Source: Trichomonas tenax (taxonomy: Eukaryota > Parabasalia > Trichomonadida > Trichomonadidae). From it: 53,712 bases of DNA. Both the position numbers and the translations under genes were made by a program. How positions within the stretch are numbered: the stretch's first letter is position 1; each line of letters starts with the position of its first letter. Location: contig JALKBU010000263.1 of NCBI GenBank assembly GCA_023091735.1, positions 1 through 53,712 of the forward strand, read 5' to 3'. The notes under the pieces are model-generated. The model was not told where the DNA came from and did no database searches. It worked only from the letters and a program-made list of their open reading frames with translations. This document shows positions 10,986 through 20,029 of this stretch, piece after piece.

Positions 10986-11516
10986 TTATTTTTGGGGAGT
11001 CACGTTTCTATAAAAAATTTATAAAAATTAAATCAATGTTAATTTTTGTAGATATGTAATCCCTATATTGTGATTAATCGGAATACACCGCCAAAATGAA
11101 TTATTTAGGATTAATTTTTTATTGACCATTTTTGGATAATGGTAAATGTATATTTTGTCTTTTGCATTTTGATTTCACACACGGTTTCCTATCTATGCTT
11201 GAAGTGTTGAGGCTTATTTTTTTTATTATCATCATATCTTCGATATCTCTCTTATTTATAACGATAGATTCTACAAATTCCAGCGCATTTAAGTAGCAAT
11301 TAATGCTTTGAAGAAATACATATACACAATCAATCTCGATTAGTTGGTTAATAACGAAATATTTCGTTATTATGATTCTATTTTCATCGAATTAGAAAGT
11401 TTTATTTAATCAAATTACAATTGTAATATTTTTTCTCTATGCAAAAATTATATTTCCATATACTCTTCCAGGGATATTCAAAATCTCAAAATAACAATCG
11501 ACAATAAATTAAATAT
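10986..11516. other. AT-rich spacer
   Basis: Upstream of the first AGC kinase gene up to the inverted repeat; nothing recognised. Confidence 0.5.
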
Positions 11517-11935
11517 CATTACAAATCATTAATGGGCTTCTGTTATGAATCTCTTTGATGATTATAACAAATACATCTCACTATTATACACTATTATAGC
11601 GTTCGCTCGCATATTTTTGCTATAGTTCCCCTAGAAAAATCAAAAAAATAGAAAAGAATAAATATGCTACGCGCAGGAGTCAAACGGCATTCCTTTGCTC
11701 ATACATCGAGCATACCTAAAGTTATTCTACCTCAAGTGCACACAAAATTTGTTCATTGGTAACATTACAAATCAAATTTTCAACTTTACATGGCAAATAT
11801 CAGATAATACCTGTCAAAAATGGTGACTTTTGTTATTTTACATGTCAAAATTCGCTTAAATCTCATGGAGGCATGGGGATCCTCAAGTTAAATAGACAAG
11901 CAAATGCTATAAACATACTCAGCACCCATGAAAAG
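11517..11935. repeat. left arm of ~0.4 kb inverted repeat (module I)
   Basis: The reverse complement of this segment recurs at about 18586-18994. A central block of about 70 bp (starting at GCTACGCGCAGGAGTC) is identical in both arms; the edges are about 85-90% alike by eye. The arms bracket roughly 6.65 kb. No transposase was found between them. The short frame 11756-12049 inside the repeat is not supported as a gene. Confidence 0.85.
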
Positions 11936-12018
11936 CACGTAAATATCTTCTCAGTTTGGCTTGATATGGGGGTTTACTCGTTAAAAATTGCAAAACTCAA
12001 AAAAGTCAACGGGAAAAA
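11919..12018 (+). repeat. module II, direct partner of 19059-19159
   Basis: Starts at CAGCACCC.GAAAAGCAC and runs to GTTTACTCGTTAAAAAT and CAAAACTCAAAAA. The same module appears in direct orientation at 19059-19159, whereas module I is inverted there. Confidence 0.75.
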
Positions 12019-12175
12019 ATTCAACACTGAGAATCGAATATCTCGATAAAAAATCATTTCTATGCTCCATTTGTTAAAAATTTAAATTATACACTAATTG
12101 CACATACTGCTAATATGAGAATTTTAGCTGATTGTATTTTTGGCAAATAAAATAATTTATGTGACATATTTCTAA

Positions 12176-13396
12176 ATGCTTTCGAAACCATTATCAACAT
12201 TGGATTATTTCTATAACAAAAGTCGCGGAATGATCCAATTGGTTCTGAAATACGAAGATAAAACCAAAATGGCCGAAGGTATCGATAAAATAACGAAGAA
12301 TGTTTTAGGATTTCACTTAAAAACAGATGAACACACATATTATTACAAAAAATCAAAAGTAGATCCAATATGTGTTCCAGAAATACAAGATTTACAAGAA
12401 TTAGCGACTTACGTTTATGAAAATCATTCACCTGACTTTACAAATTCATTGGCAGCATTATGTTACAACTCAGACACATTGGTTCTCAACATTGGACACC
12501 TTGTTGCTGATGGTGGATATTTACACGAAGTTGTCAAATTATTAACATCAGAGAATTACGCTCCACACTCGAATTTGATACTTCCTGATGACATTGAAGA
12601 GAACTTTAAAGATCAAATCAATTCAAAGGTCAATGAGCAATGTCCATATATTTTCACTGATCCAGACATGATTCGAATCAATGCACCAATTGTAAACAAC
12701 AAATGCAAGTATGCTAAGCATTATCACATTGCTTTACCTGTTGAAAGCCTCAAATGCTATGAGAAGAGCACGAATAAAGTAAAAGGATTGACAGAGGCTC
12801 TTTGGACATCGTATATTGTTTCAGCATCAGCTTTGAATGATAAAATCACAAATTCTGGAATTACAACATGCATTGATATGAGGAATTATCTTCCAGAGCA
12901 TCTTAAGAAAGGGCTTTCCGTCTGCAATCATTATTCAAATATCACTCCAGCAGCTCATCTTAGTCCGAAGATGACAATTGAAGAAATTGGAAAAAAAATG
13001 AGATATGATTTTAATTCTAAAATAAAGAAAGGACATCATTATTCATTCCTCAAGTCTCTTGCTCCACCAGGTGATAAGAAGATACCAGGAATTGGATTGG
13101 AGCTTTCGAACATTGGAAGAATTAAAATCAAATCTCCACTCAAAGATGTATTCATTAAATCTTCAGTTGTCGATGCAAACTGCGATCCGCTTATATCACA
13201 CTCCAGTTTCAGTGTTGATTCACAGCATTCCAATACTCTCCATGGAATGTTTAGGTACAAATCAAGTGTTATTGGTGATGTTGTCAAAGTTTTATCTGAA
13301 GGTGTAAAATTCGCACTTCAAAACATTTCCAATAATTTCACACTTGAAGACTCGATTTCTTTGGTCCATGATTACCAAAGATCACTCAAAATATAG
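12176..13396 (+). CDS. HxxxDG acyltransferase (condensation/alcohol-acetyltransferase fold)
   Basis: A 406-residue protein. The signature is H108-L-V-A-D112-G-G, the catalytic HxxxDG of the superfamily that includes alcohol O-acetyltransferases, BAHD enzymes and condensation domains. In these the His deprotonates the acceptor hydroxyl or amine that attacks an acyl-CoA. A C-terminal LSNIG segment (near residue 310) matches the position of the structural SN(L/I)G motif seen in alcohol acetyltransferase-like members. There is no signal peptide, so it is probably cytosolic. Length is slightly short for the family (about 450), but both halves of the fold seem present. The acyl donor and acceptor cannot be told. 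It is the first gene inside the inverted-repeat interval and converges on the dead MBL gene 25 bp downstream. Confidence 0.7.
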   Translation: MLSKPLSTLDYFYNKSRGMIQLVLKYEDKTKMAEGIDKITKNVLGFHLKTDEHTYYYKKSKVDPICVPEIQDLQELATYVYENHSPDFTNSLAALCYNSDTLVLNIGHLVADGGYLHEVVKLLTSENYAPHSNLILPDDIEENFKDQINSKVNEQCPYIFTDPDMIRINAPIVNNKCKYAKHYHIALPVESLKCYEKSTNKVKGLTEALWTSYIVSASALNDKITNSGITTCIDMRNYLPEHLKKGLSVCNHYSNITPAAHLSPKMTIEEIGKKMRYDFNSKIKKGHHYSFLKSLAPPGDKKIPGIGLELSNIGRIKIKSPLKDVFIKSSVVDANCDPLISHSSFSVDSQHSNTLHGMFRYKSSVIGDVVKVLSEGVKFALQNISNNFTLEDSISLVHDYQRSLKI

Positions 13397-13420
13397 ATTA
13401 TTACAATAAAGATATATTAT

Positions 13421-14172
13421 TCACAATAGGAATAAGTTTTTATGGCTTGATGAAACCTGGGGGTGGGGGAAGTGAGCACCACAGATGATCATATCATGCT
13501 GTCTGGCATAGTCAAAGAAGAACCTACGCTTGGCAATGACCTCCTCTTGGTTCATGTCATACTTTGCGCAGATTTCCGGATTATCCTTTTGAAGTGCAAG
13601 TCCGTGAATGAGATCGGCGCAAATCAAGACTTTTCCGACTTCGAAGATTGTCTGTCCTGGTGTGTGGCCGTGGCAGTCGAGTGATGTGACGTTTCCTGGA
13701 AGTTTTTCGCCAAATTTGAAGAATTTAATCTGAGATCCATAAATCTTGACAGTGCGATCAACTTGGGCCTTATTCTCTTCTGGGAATGTCATCCATGCGT
13801 CATACTCTTCCTGTAGCATGTAGACAGTTGCATTTACGAAAACTCTCTCATCGCCTCTGAAAAGTCCACCAATGTGGTCTCTGTGGAAGTGTGTGATGTA
13901 GACATAGTTGATATCCTTTGGCTCCGTATTTAATTTTTTAATGTTGGAATCAAGAGACTTTCTGGCGCGCCTAAGCCAGATTCAACGAGGATCTTCAGGT
14001 CTTCAGTTTCAACCAAGAAAGCGCTCATTGAAGAAAGAACTCCATTTTCGCAATTTAATTCTTTGAGCAATTCAGGTGTAGCAGCCGGGAAAAGGTCGAC
14101 TGGCATTATCCTTTTGAACTAGTTGTCTTGGATCCATGCGACTTTGAGATTCTCGAACTCAACTGTGTGCAT
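13421..14172 (-). pseudogene. metallo-beta-lactamase-fold hydrolase, inactivated
   Basis: Read from an ATG at 14172, with an initiator-like TCATTAAG about 13 nt upstream. The metal motifs are all recognisable: THFHRDH (HxHxDH), a further His in DCHGHTPG, Asp in LICADLIH, and a last His in CGAHFPHP. The frame is broken. Codon 18 is TAG (14119-14121), there is a one-base shift at about 13940-13975 between LVESGLGAPESL and the NIKKLN region, and near the 3' end a short C run shifts the tail (an extra C would restore an ending in GFIKP). Codons are GC-rich, like highly expressed trichomonad genes, so the loss looks recent. The homopolymer shift could be a sequencing error; the TAG cannot be explained that way so easily. 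Confidence 0.85.
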
Positions 14173-14537
14173 CTTTCTTAATGAAAAATGAAGAAATGAT
14201 GGTTACATCATGTGACCGGTGCTCTTTCGTCTGGTAGTTCTAAATGTGCTTTCTTGCAATATTGATCGAGGTGAAGTGAAATTTTGGAGAGTTTCGCTGT
14301 TGCAAACATTCATATTTTTACACAGATTTGTAGAGTACGTAAATCCCGCCCCAAAAAGTATCGAAAAAAGGAACACCTTCTACCATTTAAACACATGAAA
14401 ATGCCATGTAAATAATTTTATGTGTCAATTATTTGATCTCAAATTGATTTCAGCTAATGCCTTCAAGCAGGTAATCCCACATAGTTGAACAGTACATACC
14501 TTGCGCATTTATTTGAAAAAAGAGTCAAAATTTAAAT
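14173..14537. other. spacer before hairpin array 1
   Basis: Includes the likely promoter of the MBL pseudogene. Nothing else recognised. Confidence 0.5.
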
Positions 14538-14609
14538 TATTTGGAAATACTGATTCTACATCCAATACCAGTAAATAGGGCGTCAGTGCAGCATCAGTAT
14601 ATCCTAATA
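14538..14609. ncRNA. array 1 hairpin H0 (pre-miRNA-like)
   Basis: Arms 14543-14561 and 14586-14604 pair over 19 positions with a 24-nt loop. The core is GGAAATACTGAT/ATCAGTATATCC with one mismatch. This is the weakest hairpin of the array, but it is correctly spaced (119 nt) from the next. Confidence 0.55.
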
Positions 14610-14656
14610 TTTTGAAAAAGTCCAGATTCCAAAATTATCCACAATTTTGTTTGGAA

Positions 14657-14751
14657 TTTTAGCTCAAATCATAGCACAATTCCATTATGTGAGGCAAGCC
14701 TATCATGGATCAGTCTCATATGATGGAGCTGCACTATGATTTGAGCTAAAA
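14657..14751. ncRNA. array 1 hairpin H1 (pre-miRNA-like)
   Basis: 18 perfect base pairs (14657-14674 with 14734-14751), then a further ~18 pairs with a few mismatches and G-U wobbles. Total stem about 36 bp, loop about 21 nt, length 95 nt. Confidence 0.75.
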
Positions 14752-14780
14752 AGCAAAATAAAAGTCGATTATTACAAAGC

Positions 14781-14876
14781 TCGCCTATTTGTCAATATTA
14801 TGCACGAAGTATGTATGGAATCTAATATTTCTGTGCACTATATGCATTCTTCGTGCAAAATATTGACAAATGGGTG
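14781..14876. ncRNA. array 1 hairpin H2 (pre-miRNA-like)
   Basis: A 36-bp stem (from 14781 against the arm ending 14876) with two mismatches and three wobbles, and a loop of about 24 nt. Core ATTTGTCAATATT pairs with AATATTGACAAAT. Confidence 0.78.
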
Positions 14877-14913
14877 ATTTATTAAATATCTACTATATTT
14901 GTTCATAAAACAA

Positions 14914-14996
14914 GGATATCTGACTAAATCATGTATATGAAACGAACAAGCACATGAACTCAGTTAATGCAATATGTGTGATGAAGTCAGATATCC
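14914..14996. ncRNA. array 1 hairpin H3 (pre-miRNA-like)
   Basis: 12 perfect outer pairs (GGATATCTGACT/AGTCAGATATCC) and about 12 more inner pairs with two mismatches. Loop about 32 nt. Confidence 0.7.
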
Positions 14997-15050
14997 ATAT
15001 TTTTTGAAAAATTCAAACAATGTTTCTAAATTAATGGAAAATAAAAATTA

Positions 15051-15117
15051 ATCATGCAGAATGACTCATTGTATATGAGGGAACTGCAGCCATATGGAGT
15101 GAGTCATTCTGCATGAT
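15051..15117. ncRNA. array 1 hairpin H4 (pre-miRNA-like)
   Basis: A 27-bp stem. The outer 18 pairs are perfect (ATCATGCAGAATGACTCA/TGAGTCATTCTGCATGAT), then wobbles and one mismatch. Loop 13 nt. Confidence 0.75.
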
Positions 15118-15147
15118 GATCTTGTAAAAAACATTATGCAATTTGGA

Positions 15148-15228
15148 ATTTGTCTTGCTGCAATGCTGTTCACAAGAGGTGATCAAGGATACATATACAT
15201 TTATGAGCAGCAATGCAGCGAGAAAAAT
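15148..15228. ncRNA. array 1 hairpin H5 (pre-miRNA-like)
   Basis: 15153-15172 pairs with 15204-15223 (TCTTGCTGCAATGCTGTTCA against TGAGCAGCAATGCAGCGAGA) with two wobbles and one mismatch, plus about four outer pairs. Loop 31 nt. The frame 15136-15348 running through it is not a gene. Confidence 0.7.
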
Positions 15229-15380
15229 AGGATTCTCAAAAATAAAGTCATTGAAATTTTGTTGATTTCAAACTTTTTCAACATCATTAAAAACAACCCA
15301 ATGCATAAGGTTGGTAAGACATCTCATCCAGTGATCCATTTTTCATGAAGATTTTGCTCAAACCAAAAAACTCAAAGAAA
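15229..15380. other. gap in array 1
   Basis: The spacing (233 nt between neighbouring hairpin starts instead of ~95-140) leaves room for one more unit, but no convincing hairpin was found. A decayed unit is possible. Confidence 0.4.
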
Positions 15381-15475
15381 TTTCATGGTTTTCTTGAGGC
15401 AATTCTGCTTATAATGGCCAACATTGTCCATGTAAGGCCACTTGATAACAGAATTGTCTCAAGAAAACCATGAAA
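15381..15475. ncRNA. array 1 hairpin H6 (pre-miRNA-like)
   Basis: Arms 15381-15419 and 15436-15475 pair over about 39 positions; the outer 18 are perfect (TTTCATGGTTTTCTTGAG/CTCAAGAAAACCATGAAA). Loop 16 nt. Confidence 0.78.
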
Positions 15476-15519
15476 GCGTAAAAAATGTATTCGATATTGA
15501 GATGAATTTTAACTTTTTA

Positions 15520-15598
15520 AATTTCATCACAAAGAGTGACTGACTGCATTGAACTTGTGTCATATCCTACGCAGTCAGTCACTCCTTGTGATGAAATT
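15520..15598. ncRNA. array 1 hairpin H7 (pre-miRNA-like)
   Basis: A 28-bp stem (15520-15547 with 15571-15598) with a single A-C mismatch. Loop 23 nt. Confidence 0.78.
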
Positions 15599-16302
15599 GG
15601 TTCAAGGCATGAAGTGTGCTAGCATGTAAAACCTGACAAAAATACTTTACAAACTGTCACTTTTCTTGACACTTTTTGGGACAGCATTTCCGTACTCAGC
15701 ATATTTTTACACGGATTGATTATTGGAAACAGCGATGAATAAAAAAGCTTATTTTTTGATTGACATTTACATGTTAAATTGACACAATTTTTGTCAGCAA
15801 AATCTTTTCATTCACTTTCTAAATTAAAAATATATAATATAAAGCTTTAAACGTATAAGAAATGATACATATGGGAAAGCGCCTCATTCTATAAGTATAT
15901 TATTAGTATTAGCATTATATTTTCAAGAAATAAAAATAAAATTTGATAAATAACTAAATATTTAGAAAATATATAGTGCTATATGCGGATGTTTTAATGG
16001 TATCTATCTAGTTGCAAGATAACTAATTTTGAAATAGAATTTATGGTTTTGATATTTTGTCAGATTGTCAAATTCATTGTCAAATACCATCTCTCATTGT
16101 TTGTTGAGCGATCAGTGATCTGAAAAATAACTTTTTAAGGCGATTTAGAAAATATAAACTATGGGCCTTATTATACAGCCATTAAAATAAATTGTTCATA
16201 AATTTTGTCAAGTAAATTGTCAAAAATCATGCTCAATAAAATGTGACAAATTGGATCTGAAAAGTGCCAGAAATTTTGGAAACTCAGCACTAAAATAATC
16301 TG
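15599..16302. other. spacer / Myb gene 5' region with TGTCA motifs
   Basis: About 0.7 kb between hairpin array 1 and the Myb gene. TGTCA/TGACA recurs many times, several as TTGTCAAAAAT or TTTGTCAA; one TTGTCAAAAATC lies about 85 nt before the Myb ATG. Possibly regulatory; otherwise empty. Confidence 0.4.
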
Positions 16303-17028
16303 ATGAGTGCCGTTGATGGCAATCGCAGTCAAAGAGTTAACCATCGTCAAGTTTTTACTTCTTATGAAGATGCAAGGCTCAAATTGCTTGTTCAGCAGTA
16401 CGGTGTTAAAAATTGGGATTTAATATCATGCTTGATGCCAAATAGGACACCACGACAATGCAGAGAGCGATATAAAGGCTATCTGGCCCCGTATATACTG
16501 AATTTACCATGGACTCCCCAAGAAGATAGGCTTTTAATTGAAAAATTTACAATCATGGGCCGGAAATGGTCAAAAATTGCAAAGTTTTTTGTTGGAAGAT
16601 CCGATTCTAATATCAAAAATCGATGGCAGATTCTTCTTCAGACTAATAAACAAGTTCAAGAATTAAATCAAAGAGATTTACCAAGCAATGACGCCGAAGA
16701 AGCTGTACCTTCGATACCAGATATAGCTGATATAGAGTCTTCATTAAATATTGCAAATCTTACAAACCATTCTCGAATCTCTTCAGAGCAGCAAAATCAA
16801 CCTGTGCATCACGTAGTTGTTGCTAGAAGAATTGATCCCAACTCAGAACAGACATCCGAAAACTCACAAAGCGAAAACGTTATAAATATTCAGCTTCTTC
16901 CAAATATGTTTTGGAATTCAACGCAGTCAGATACAAATTACTTATCGGCCGATAATTTAACCAGCGATAGAGATTCAAATATAAATTCGATTTCGATGTA
17001 TAAAAATTATGGCGGAAAAGTATGGTAA
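16303..17028 (+). CDS. R2R3 Myb-like DNA-binding protein
   Basis: A 241-residue protein with two consecutive Myb repeats. Repeat 1 is at about 18-65 (FTSYEDARLKLLVQQYG...W...RTPRQCRERYKGYL) and repeat 2 at about 69-115 (WTPQEDRLLIEKFTIMGRKWSKIAKFFVGRSDSNIKNRWQ). The spaced aromatic residues and the recognition-helix R-Q-C-R-E-R and N-I-K-N-R-W patterns are intact, so it should bind DNA in the nucleus. The C-terminal half is polar and low-complexity (Ser, Asn, Gln), plausibly an interaction region. Trichomonads have large Myb families that regulate initiator- and MRE-driven genes; its targets are unknown. The ATG at 16303 is the first in frame. Confidence 0.9.
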   Translation: MSAVDGNRSQRVNHRQVFTSYEDARLKLLVQQYGVKNWDLISCLMPNRTPRQCRERYKGYLAPYILNLPWTPQEDRLLIEKFTIMGRKWSKIAKFFVGRSDSNIKNRWQILLQTNKQVQELNQRDLPSNDAEEAVPSIPDIADIESSLNIANLTNHSRISSEQQNQPVHHVVVARRIDPNSEQTSENSQSENVINIQLLPNMFWNSTQSDTNYLSADNLTSDRDSNINSISMYKNYGGKVW

Positions 17029-17189
17029 TTCCCTAATTTTCAACCACTGTTACACATATCCGAAGTATTATTGGAAAAAAATTCAAAATGTTATATAATC
17101 GCATTTCATATCTAATAATATTCATTACTATCATGATGTTTACATTTTGTTATTAAAAATTTCGCTATCTATTTATAATAATCAAACAT

Positions 17190-18137
17190 TTATTGAAGTT
17201 TATTTTGAATTTTATTAATCCGCATAAATTTATGCGTTTCTTGACGAGAATAACACTGAACTTCTTTGATTTTCATATCATCTATAGTAAATATATAATC
17301 TGCCTTGTTTGTTATCAAAAATAAACCTTCTGTTCCTGTATAGTGGAAATTTTTATCAAAATAACACTCAATAAGAGTAACATTACAATAGTTTACTCTA
17401 GCAAGACAATCAGCATTAATTTGTTGAAAAATACAGTTTAGAAAACACGTATCGATTCTCCAAAAATCCATCATTACATAGAATTCTTCTACCTTGTTAA
17501 TTATGTAAGAACACCCACTGACATTACCTGAAGATTTAGTCATATCGCTAGCCATAGTGCATATCATATTGTTACTTGTATTGTTAATAAACTTTGAGTA
17601 ATCGATCTTAATAAAAGCTGTACGATGGATGATATAAATGCTATTAGAAAATGTGTTTGAATTCGAGATATTTAGTGATGTTAAGACAATTGATCCTTTT
17701 GTTAAAAATACATTTGAAGTAGAAAAATTTCCTCCAATTGCATTGCAAATAGATGACATCAATAACTTGTTTTGAAATGTTGGCAAGACAGTTGTTGATG
17801 AATGTTTCTTGGTACCGGTACTTATCTCTCTGTTTTGAATGCAATGGCCTTCATTACCAAAATCAACACAAGATGCACACCTTGAACAAATAGCATCCTC
17901 TAAAAGTAATTTTGTATTATTGTTAATTGTATTGACTTTGACAGGTGCATAAGTCAAACCTTCAAAGTTACAATTTCGCACATAAAATGATGTCTTTAAA
18001 TTTTCAAGATTATGAACGTTTAAGACATCGTTTTGAACAATTTTGTATGGCCGAGTAAAGAACTCACACCATGAAAATGATAAATGATTGACGCTTAAAA
18101 GTTGGGCATAACTCGAAGCAAAGAAAGTGAGAAACAT
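17190..18137 (-). CDS. secreted beta-helix-like protein, probably truncated
   Basis: A 315-residue protein with an N-terminal hydrophobic signal-like segment (MFLTFFASSYAQLL). Then come repeated short strands with N/S/T, Ile and spaced Cys (NCNFEGL, ICSRCASC, DYSKFINNTSNN, NCIFQQINADC), the look of parallel beta-helix surface proteins. There is no C-terminal membrane segment, so compared with anchored relatives it is probably cut short. Related remnants are at 5671-6354 and 38332-39264. The ATG at 18137 is followed directly by the signal-like stretch. Function is unknown; surface or secreted localisation is inferred. Confidence 0.55.
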   Translation of the reverse strand: MFLTFFASSYAQLLSVNHLSFSWCEFFTRPYKIVQNDVLNVHNLENLKTSFYVRNCNFEGLTYAPVKVNTINNNTKLLLEDAICSRCASCVDFGNEGHCIQNREISTGTKKHSSTTVLPTFQNKLLMSSICNAIGGNFSTSNVFLTKGSIVLTSLNISNSNTFSNSIYIIHRTAFIKIDYSKFINNTSNNMICTMASDMTKSSGNVSGCSYIINKVEEFYVMMDFWRIDTCFLNCIFQQINADCLARVNYCNVTLIECYFDKNFHYTGTEGLFLITNKADYIFTIDDMKIKEVQCYSRQETHKFMRINKIQNKLQ

Positions 18138-18585
18138 TTTTTCCCTTGAATTTTTTTTTCTCGTTTACTCTTTTGAGTTTGGCGATTTTTAACGAGTGAC
18201 CACCCTATTAGATCAGATCTGATAAAACATTTACGTGCCTTTCTGGGGTTCTGTTTACAGTGGTATCAATAATATCTCTGCAAACAATGACCAAGCCGCT
18301 AATCCAATATTATTTTGTTTAAACAAACACTATCTTGTATTGGAAGATGATGGAAGCTCTTATCTTATCTATTGTAGGCATAACTGCATGTTAATAATAT
18401 AGATATAGCCTATATTAAATCTCAGAATTTATAAATATATTAACAAAATTAATTATAATTAATACATTCATAAACAGTGTGATTATAGTTTATTATTTTA
18501 AGAATATGAGACTCTGTTTTTGTATTTTTAAAAAAGCAATAATTTAACTTATTTAGTATTTCCATTTATTTTAATATGAAATTGG

Positions 18586-18994
18586 TGCTTTTCAGGGGTG
18601 CTGAGTATGTGAATAGCATTTGCTTGTCTACTTAACTTGAGGATCTCTATGCCTCCATGAGATTGCGGCGAATTTTGACATGTAAAATATCGAAGTTCAC
18701 ATTTTTGACAGGTATTATCTGATATTTGTCATGTAAAGTCGAAAATTTGATATGTAATGTTACCAATGAGCAAATTTTGTGTGAACTTGAGGTAGAATAA
18801 CTTTAGGTATGCTCGATGTATGAGCAAAGGAATGCCGTTTGACTCCTGCGCGTAGCGTGTTTTTTCTTTTCTATTTTAGTGATTTTCCTAGGGGAACTCT
18901 TGCAAAAATAAGCGAGCGAACGCTATAATAGTGAGATGAATTTGTTATAATCATCAAAGGGATTCATAACAGAAGCCCATTAATGATTTGTAAT
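18586..18994. repeat. right arm of ~0.4 kb inverted repeat (module I)
   Basis: Reverse complement of 11517-11935, including the identical central block and the GAGCGAACGCTATAATAGTG stretch. Its outer end continues into ATTAATGATTTGTAAT, as in the left arm. Confidence 0.85.
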
Positions 18995-19058
18995 GGGTTT
19001 CTGTTTGTAATCATATCATGATTAAGTAATAGGATCATGAAACACATTGCACCACTAG

Positions 19059-19159
19059 AATCAGCACCCACAAAAAGCACGTAAATGTTTCATCAGATTC
19101 GTCCAGGAAGGGGGTTACTCGTTAAAAATCGCAAAACTCAAAAAGGTCAACAAGAAAAA
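19059..19159 (+). repeat. module II, direct copy of 11919-12018
   Basis: TCAGCACCCACAAAAAGCAC through GGTTACTCGTTAAAAATCG and CAAAACTCAAAAAGGTCAAC. Direct orientation relative to the left copy, although the adjacent module I is inverted. This points to a rearrangement breakpoint between 18994 and 19059. Confidence 0.75.
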
Positions 19160-19586
19160 AAAGTGGAACCCATTTTTTCAATTTGTTTCTGTTTTATTTA
19201 AGTTATTAAATTCCAACGGGCATCCAAAATACTTTCAAATTATTGATTTTAAATGATTAAAGAACGCGTAAATTACTCAATTTTTTGCTTTTTAATATTT
19301 TCCATTGAATGTTAGATAAATGTTTCAAGGCGTCATCTTGAAATATCTATAAATGAAAAACGAAAATCGAAATTCATAATCTAGATACAATGCTAGGCCC
19401 GATTTCATGATTTATTCGAAATTGAAAAAAAAGTACGTTAAAATATTCTTTGCGTTTTCTCCATTAGTTTTTCTCTGCTTTCGGGGATTATCAGTGGATA
19501 TACACCTCTAGGCAGTGAAGAACTAGTGGCCATTCGTTCAAGAATTCCCAAGTTCTTCGATTTTCTTGCAATTCCCTCACAATCAA
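19160..19586. other. left flank of hairpin array 2
   Basis: No gene. From about 19500 to 19586 the sequence aligns patchily with the reverse complement of 45326-45420 (GCAGTGAAGAACTAGT and TTCTTCGAT.TTCT.GCAATT blocks), so the duplication of the array includes this flank. Confidence 0.6.
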
Positions 19587-19658
19587 GGCATCAACAGTCA
19601 GCAAGCCACAAATATGAAGCTTTTCTTTGTGCATCATGGTTTGTTGACTGTTGATGCC
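19587..19658. ncRNA. array 2 hairpin A (pre-miRNA-like)
   Basis: 22 pairs (19587-19608 with 19637-19658; GGCATCAACAGTCA core) with two G-U wobbles, extended inward by CACAAA/TTTGTG. Partner A' is at 45253-45325. Confidence 0.75.
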
Positions 19659-19707
19659 ATCGATATTTGCTCAGATCTAGCTAGTTCGACTTTCTTTTAC
19701 AAATCTA

Positions 19708-19777
19708 CATTTTCTACGACTCTCAGAGGTCTTAAGACACAAGGCTACGCGTGAACTTCAGAGAGTCGTAGAAAATG
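19708..19777. ncRNA. array 2 hairpin B (pre-miRNA-like)
   Basis: 17 perfect pairs (19708-19724 with 19761-19777, CATTTTCTACGACTCTC) plus about five inner pairs after one mismatch. Partner B' is at 45133-45203. Confidence 0.75.
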
Positions 19778-19818
19778 CGATAAATCCATATACTCCATTT
19801 ATCGATCCACATTACTCG

Positions 19819-19891
19819 CTTTAATTGTCTGATAATATGACAAACAGATAGCTTATGCACACAAACTTATCATGTTATTAGACAACTAAAG
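19819..19891. ncRNA. array 2 hairpin C (pre-miRNA-like)
   Basis: A stem of about 21-24 bp (from 19819 against the arm ending 19891) with an A-C mismatch and wobbles. The loop carries AAACAGATAGCTT, also found in the inverted partner C' (45020-45090). Confidence 0.75.
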
Positions 19892-19919
19892 TCATTGTCG
19901 ATTTATAAATCTCTGTTTA

Positions 19920-20019
19920 TAGATACCATCAAAAATGATCAATTTCTGGTACAAATTCTCAAGGCATTTGCTGTTCTGGAGAGTTTTTACCAGAAATTGA
20001 TCATTTTTGATGGCATTTA
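19920..20019. ncRNA. array 2 hairpin D (pre-miRNA-like)
   Basis: A 41-position stem (19920-19960 with 19979-20019) with only about four non-pairs. The core CCATCAAAAATGATCAATTT is fully paired. Loop 18 nt. Partner D' is at 44887-44994. Confidence 0.8.
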
Positions 20020-20029
20020 TATTTTTTTG

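Noticed and set aside
11667..11740. Functional tRNA gene inside the inverted repeat
   Set aside because: An anticodon-like stem-loop and a B-box-like stretch exist, but T33 is missing, the T-stem does not pair and no acceptor stem closes the fold.
15136..15348. 70-codon plus-strand frame as a gene
   Set aside because: It runs through hairpin H5 of array 1; the sequence is explained by the palindrome.
14538..15598. CRISPR array
   Set aside because: There is no constant direct repeat between units, each hairpin has different arms, and the genome is eukaryotic.
19566..19754. 62-codon frame as a gene
   Set aside because: It overlaps hairpins A and B of array 2, and its composition follows the inverted repeats.
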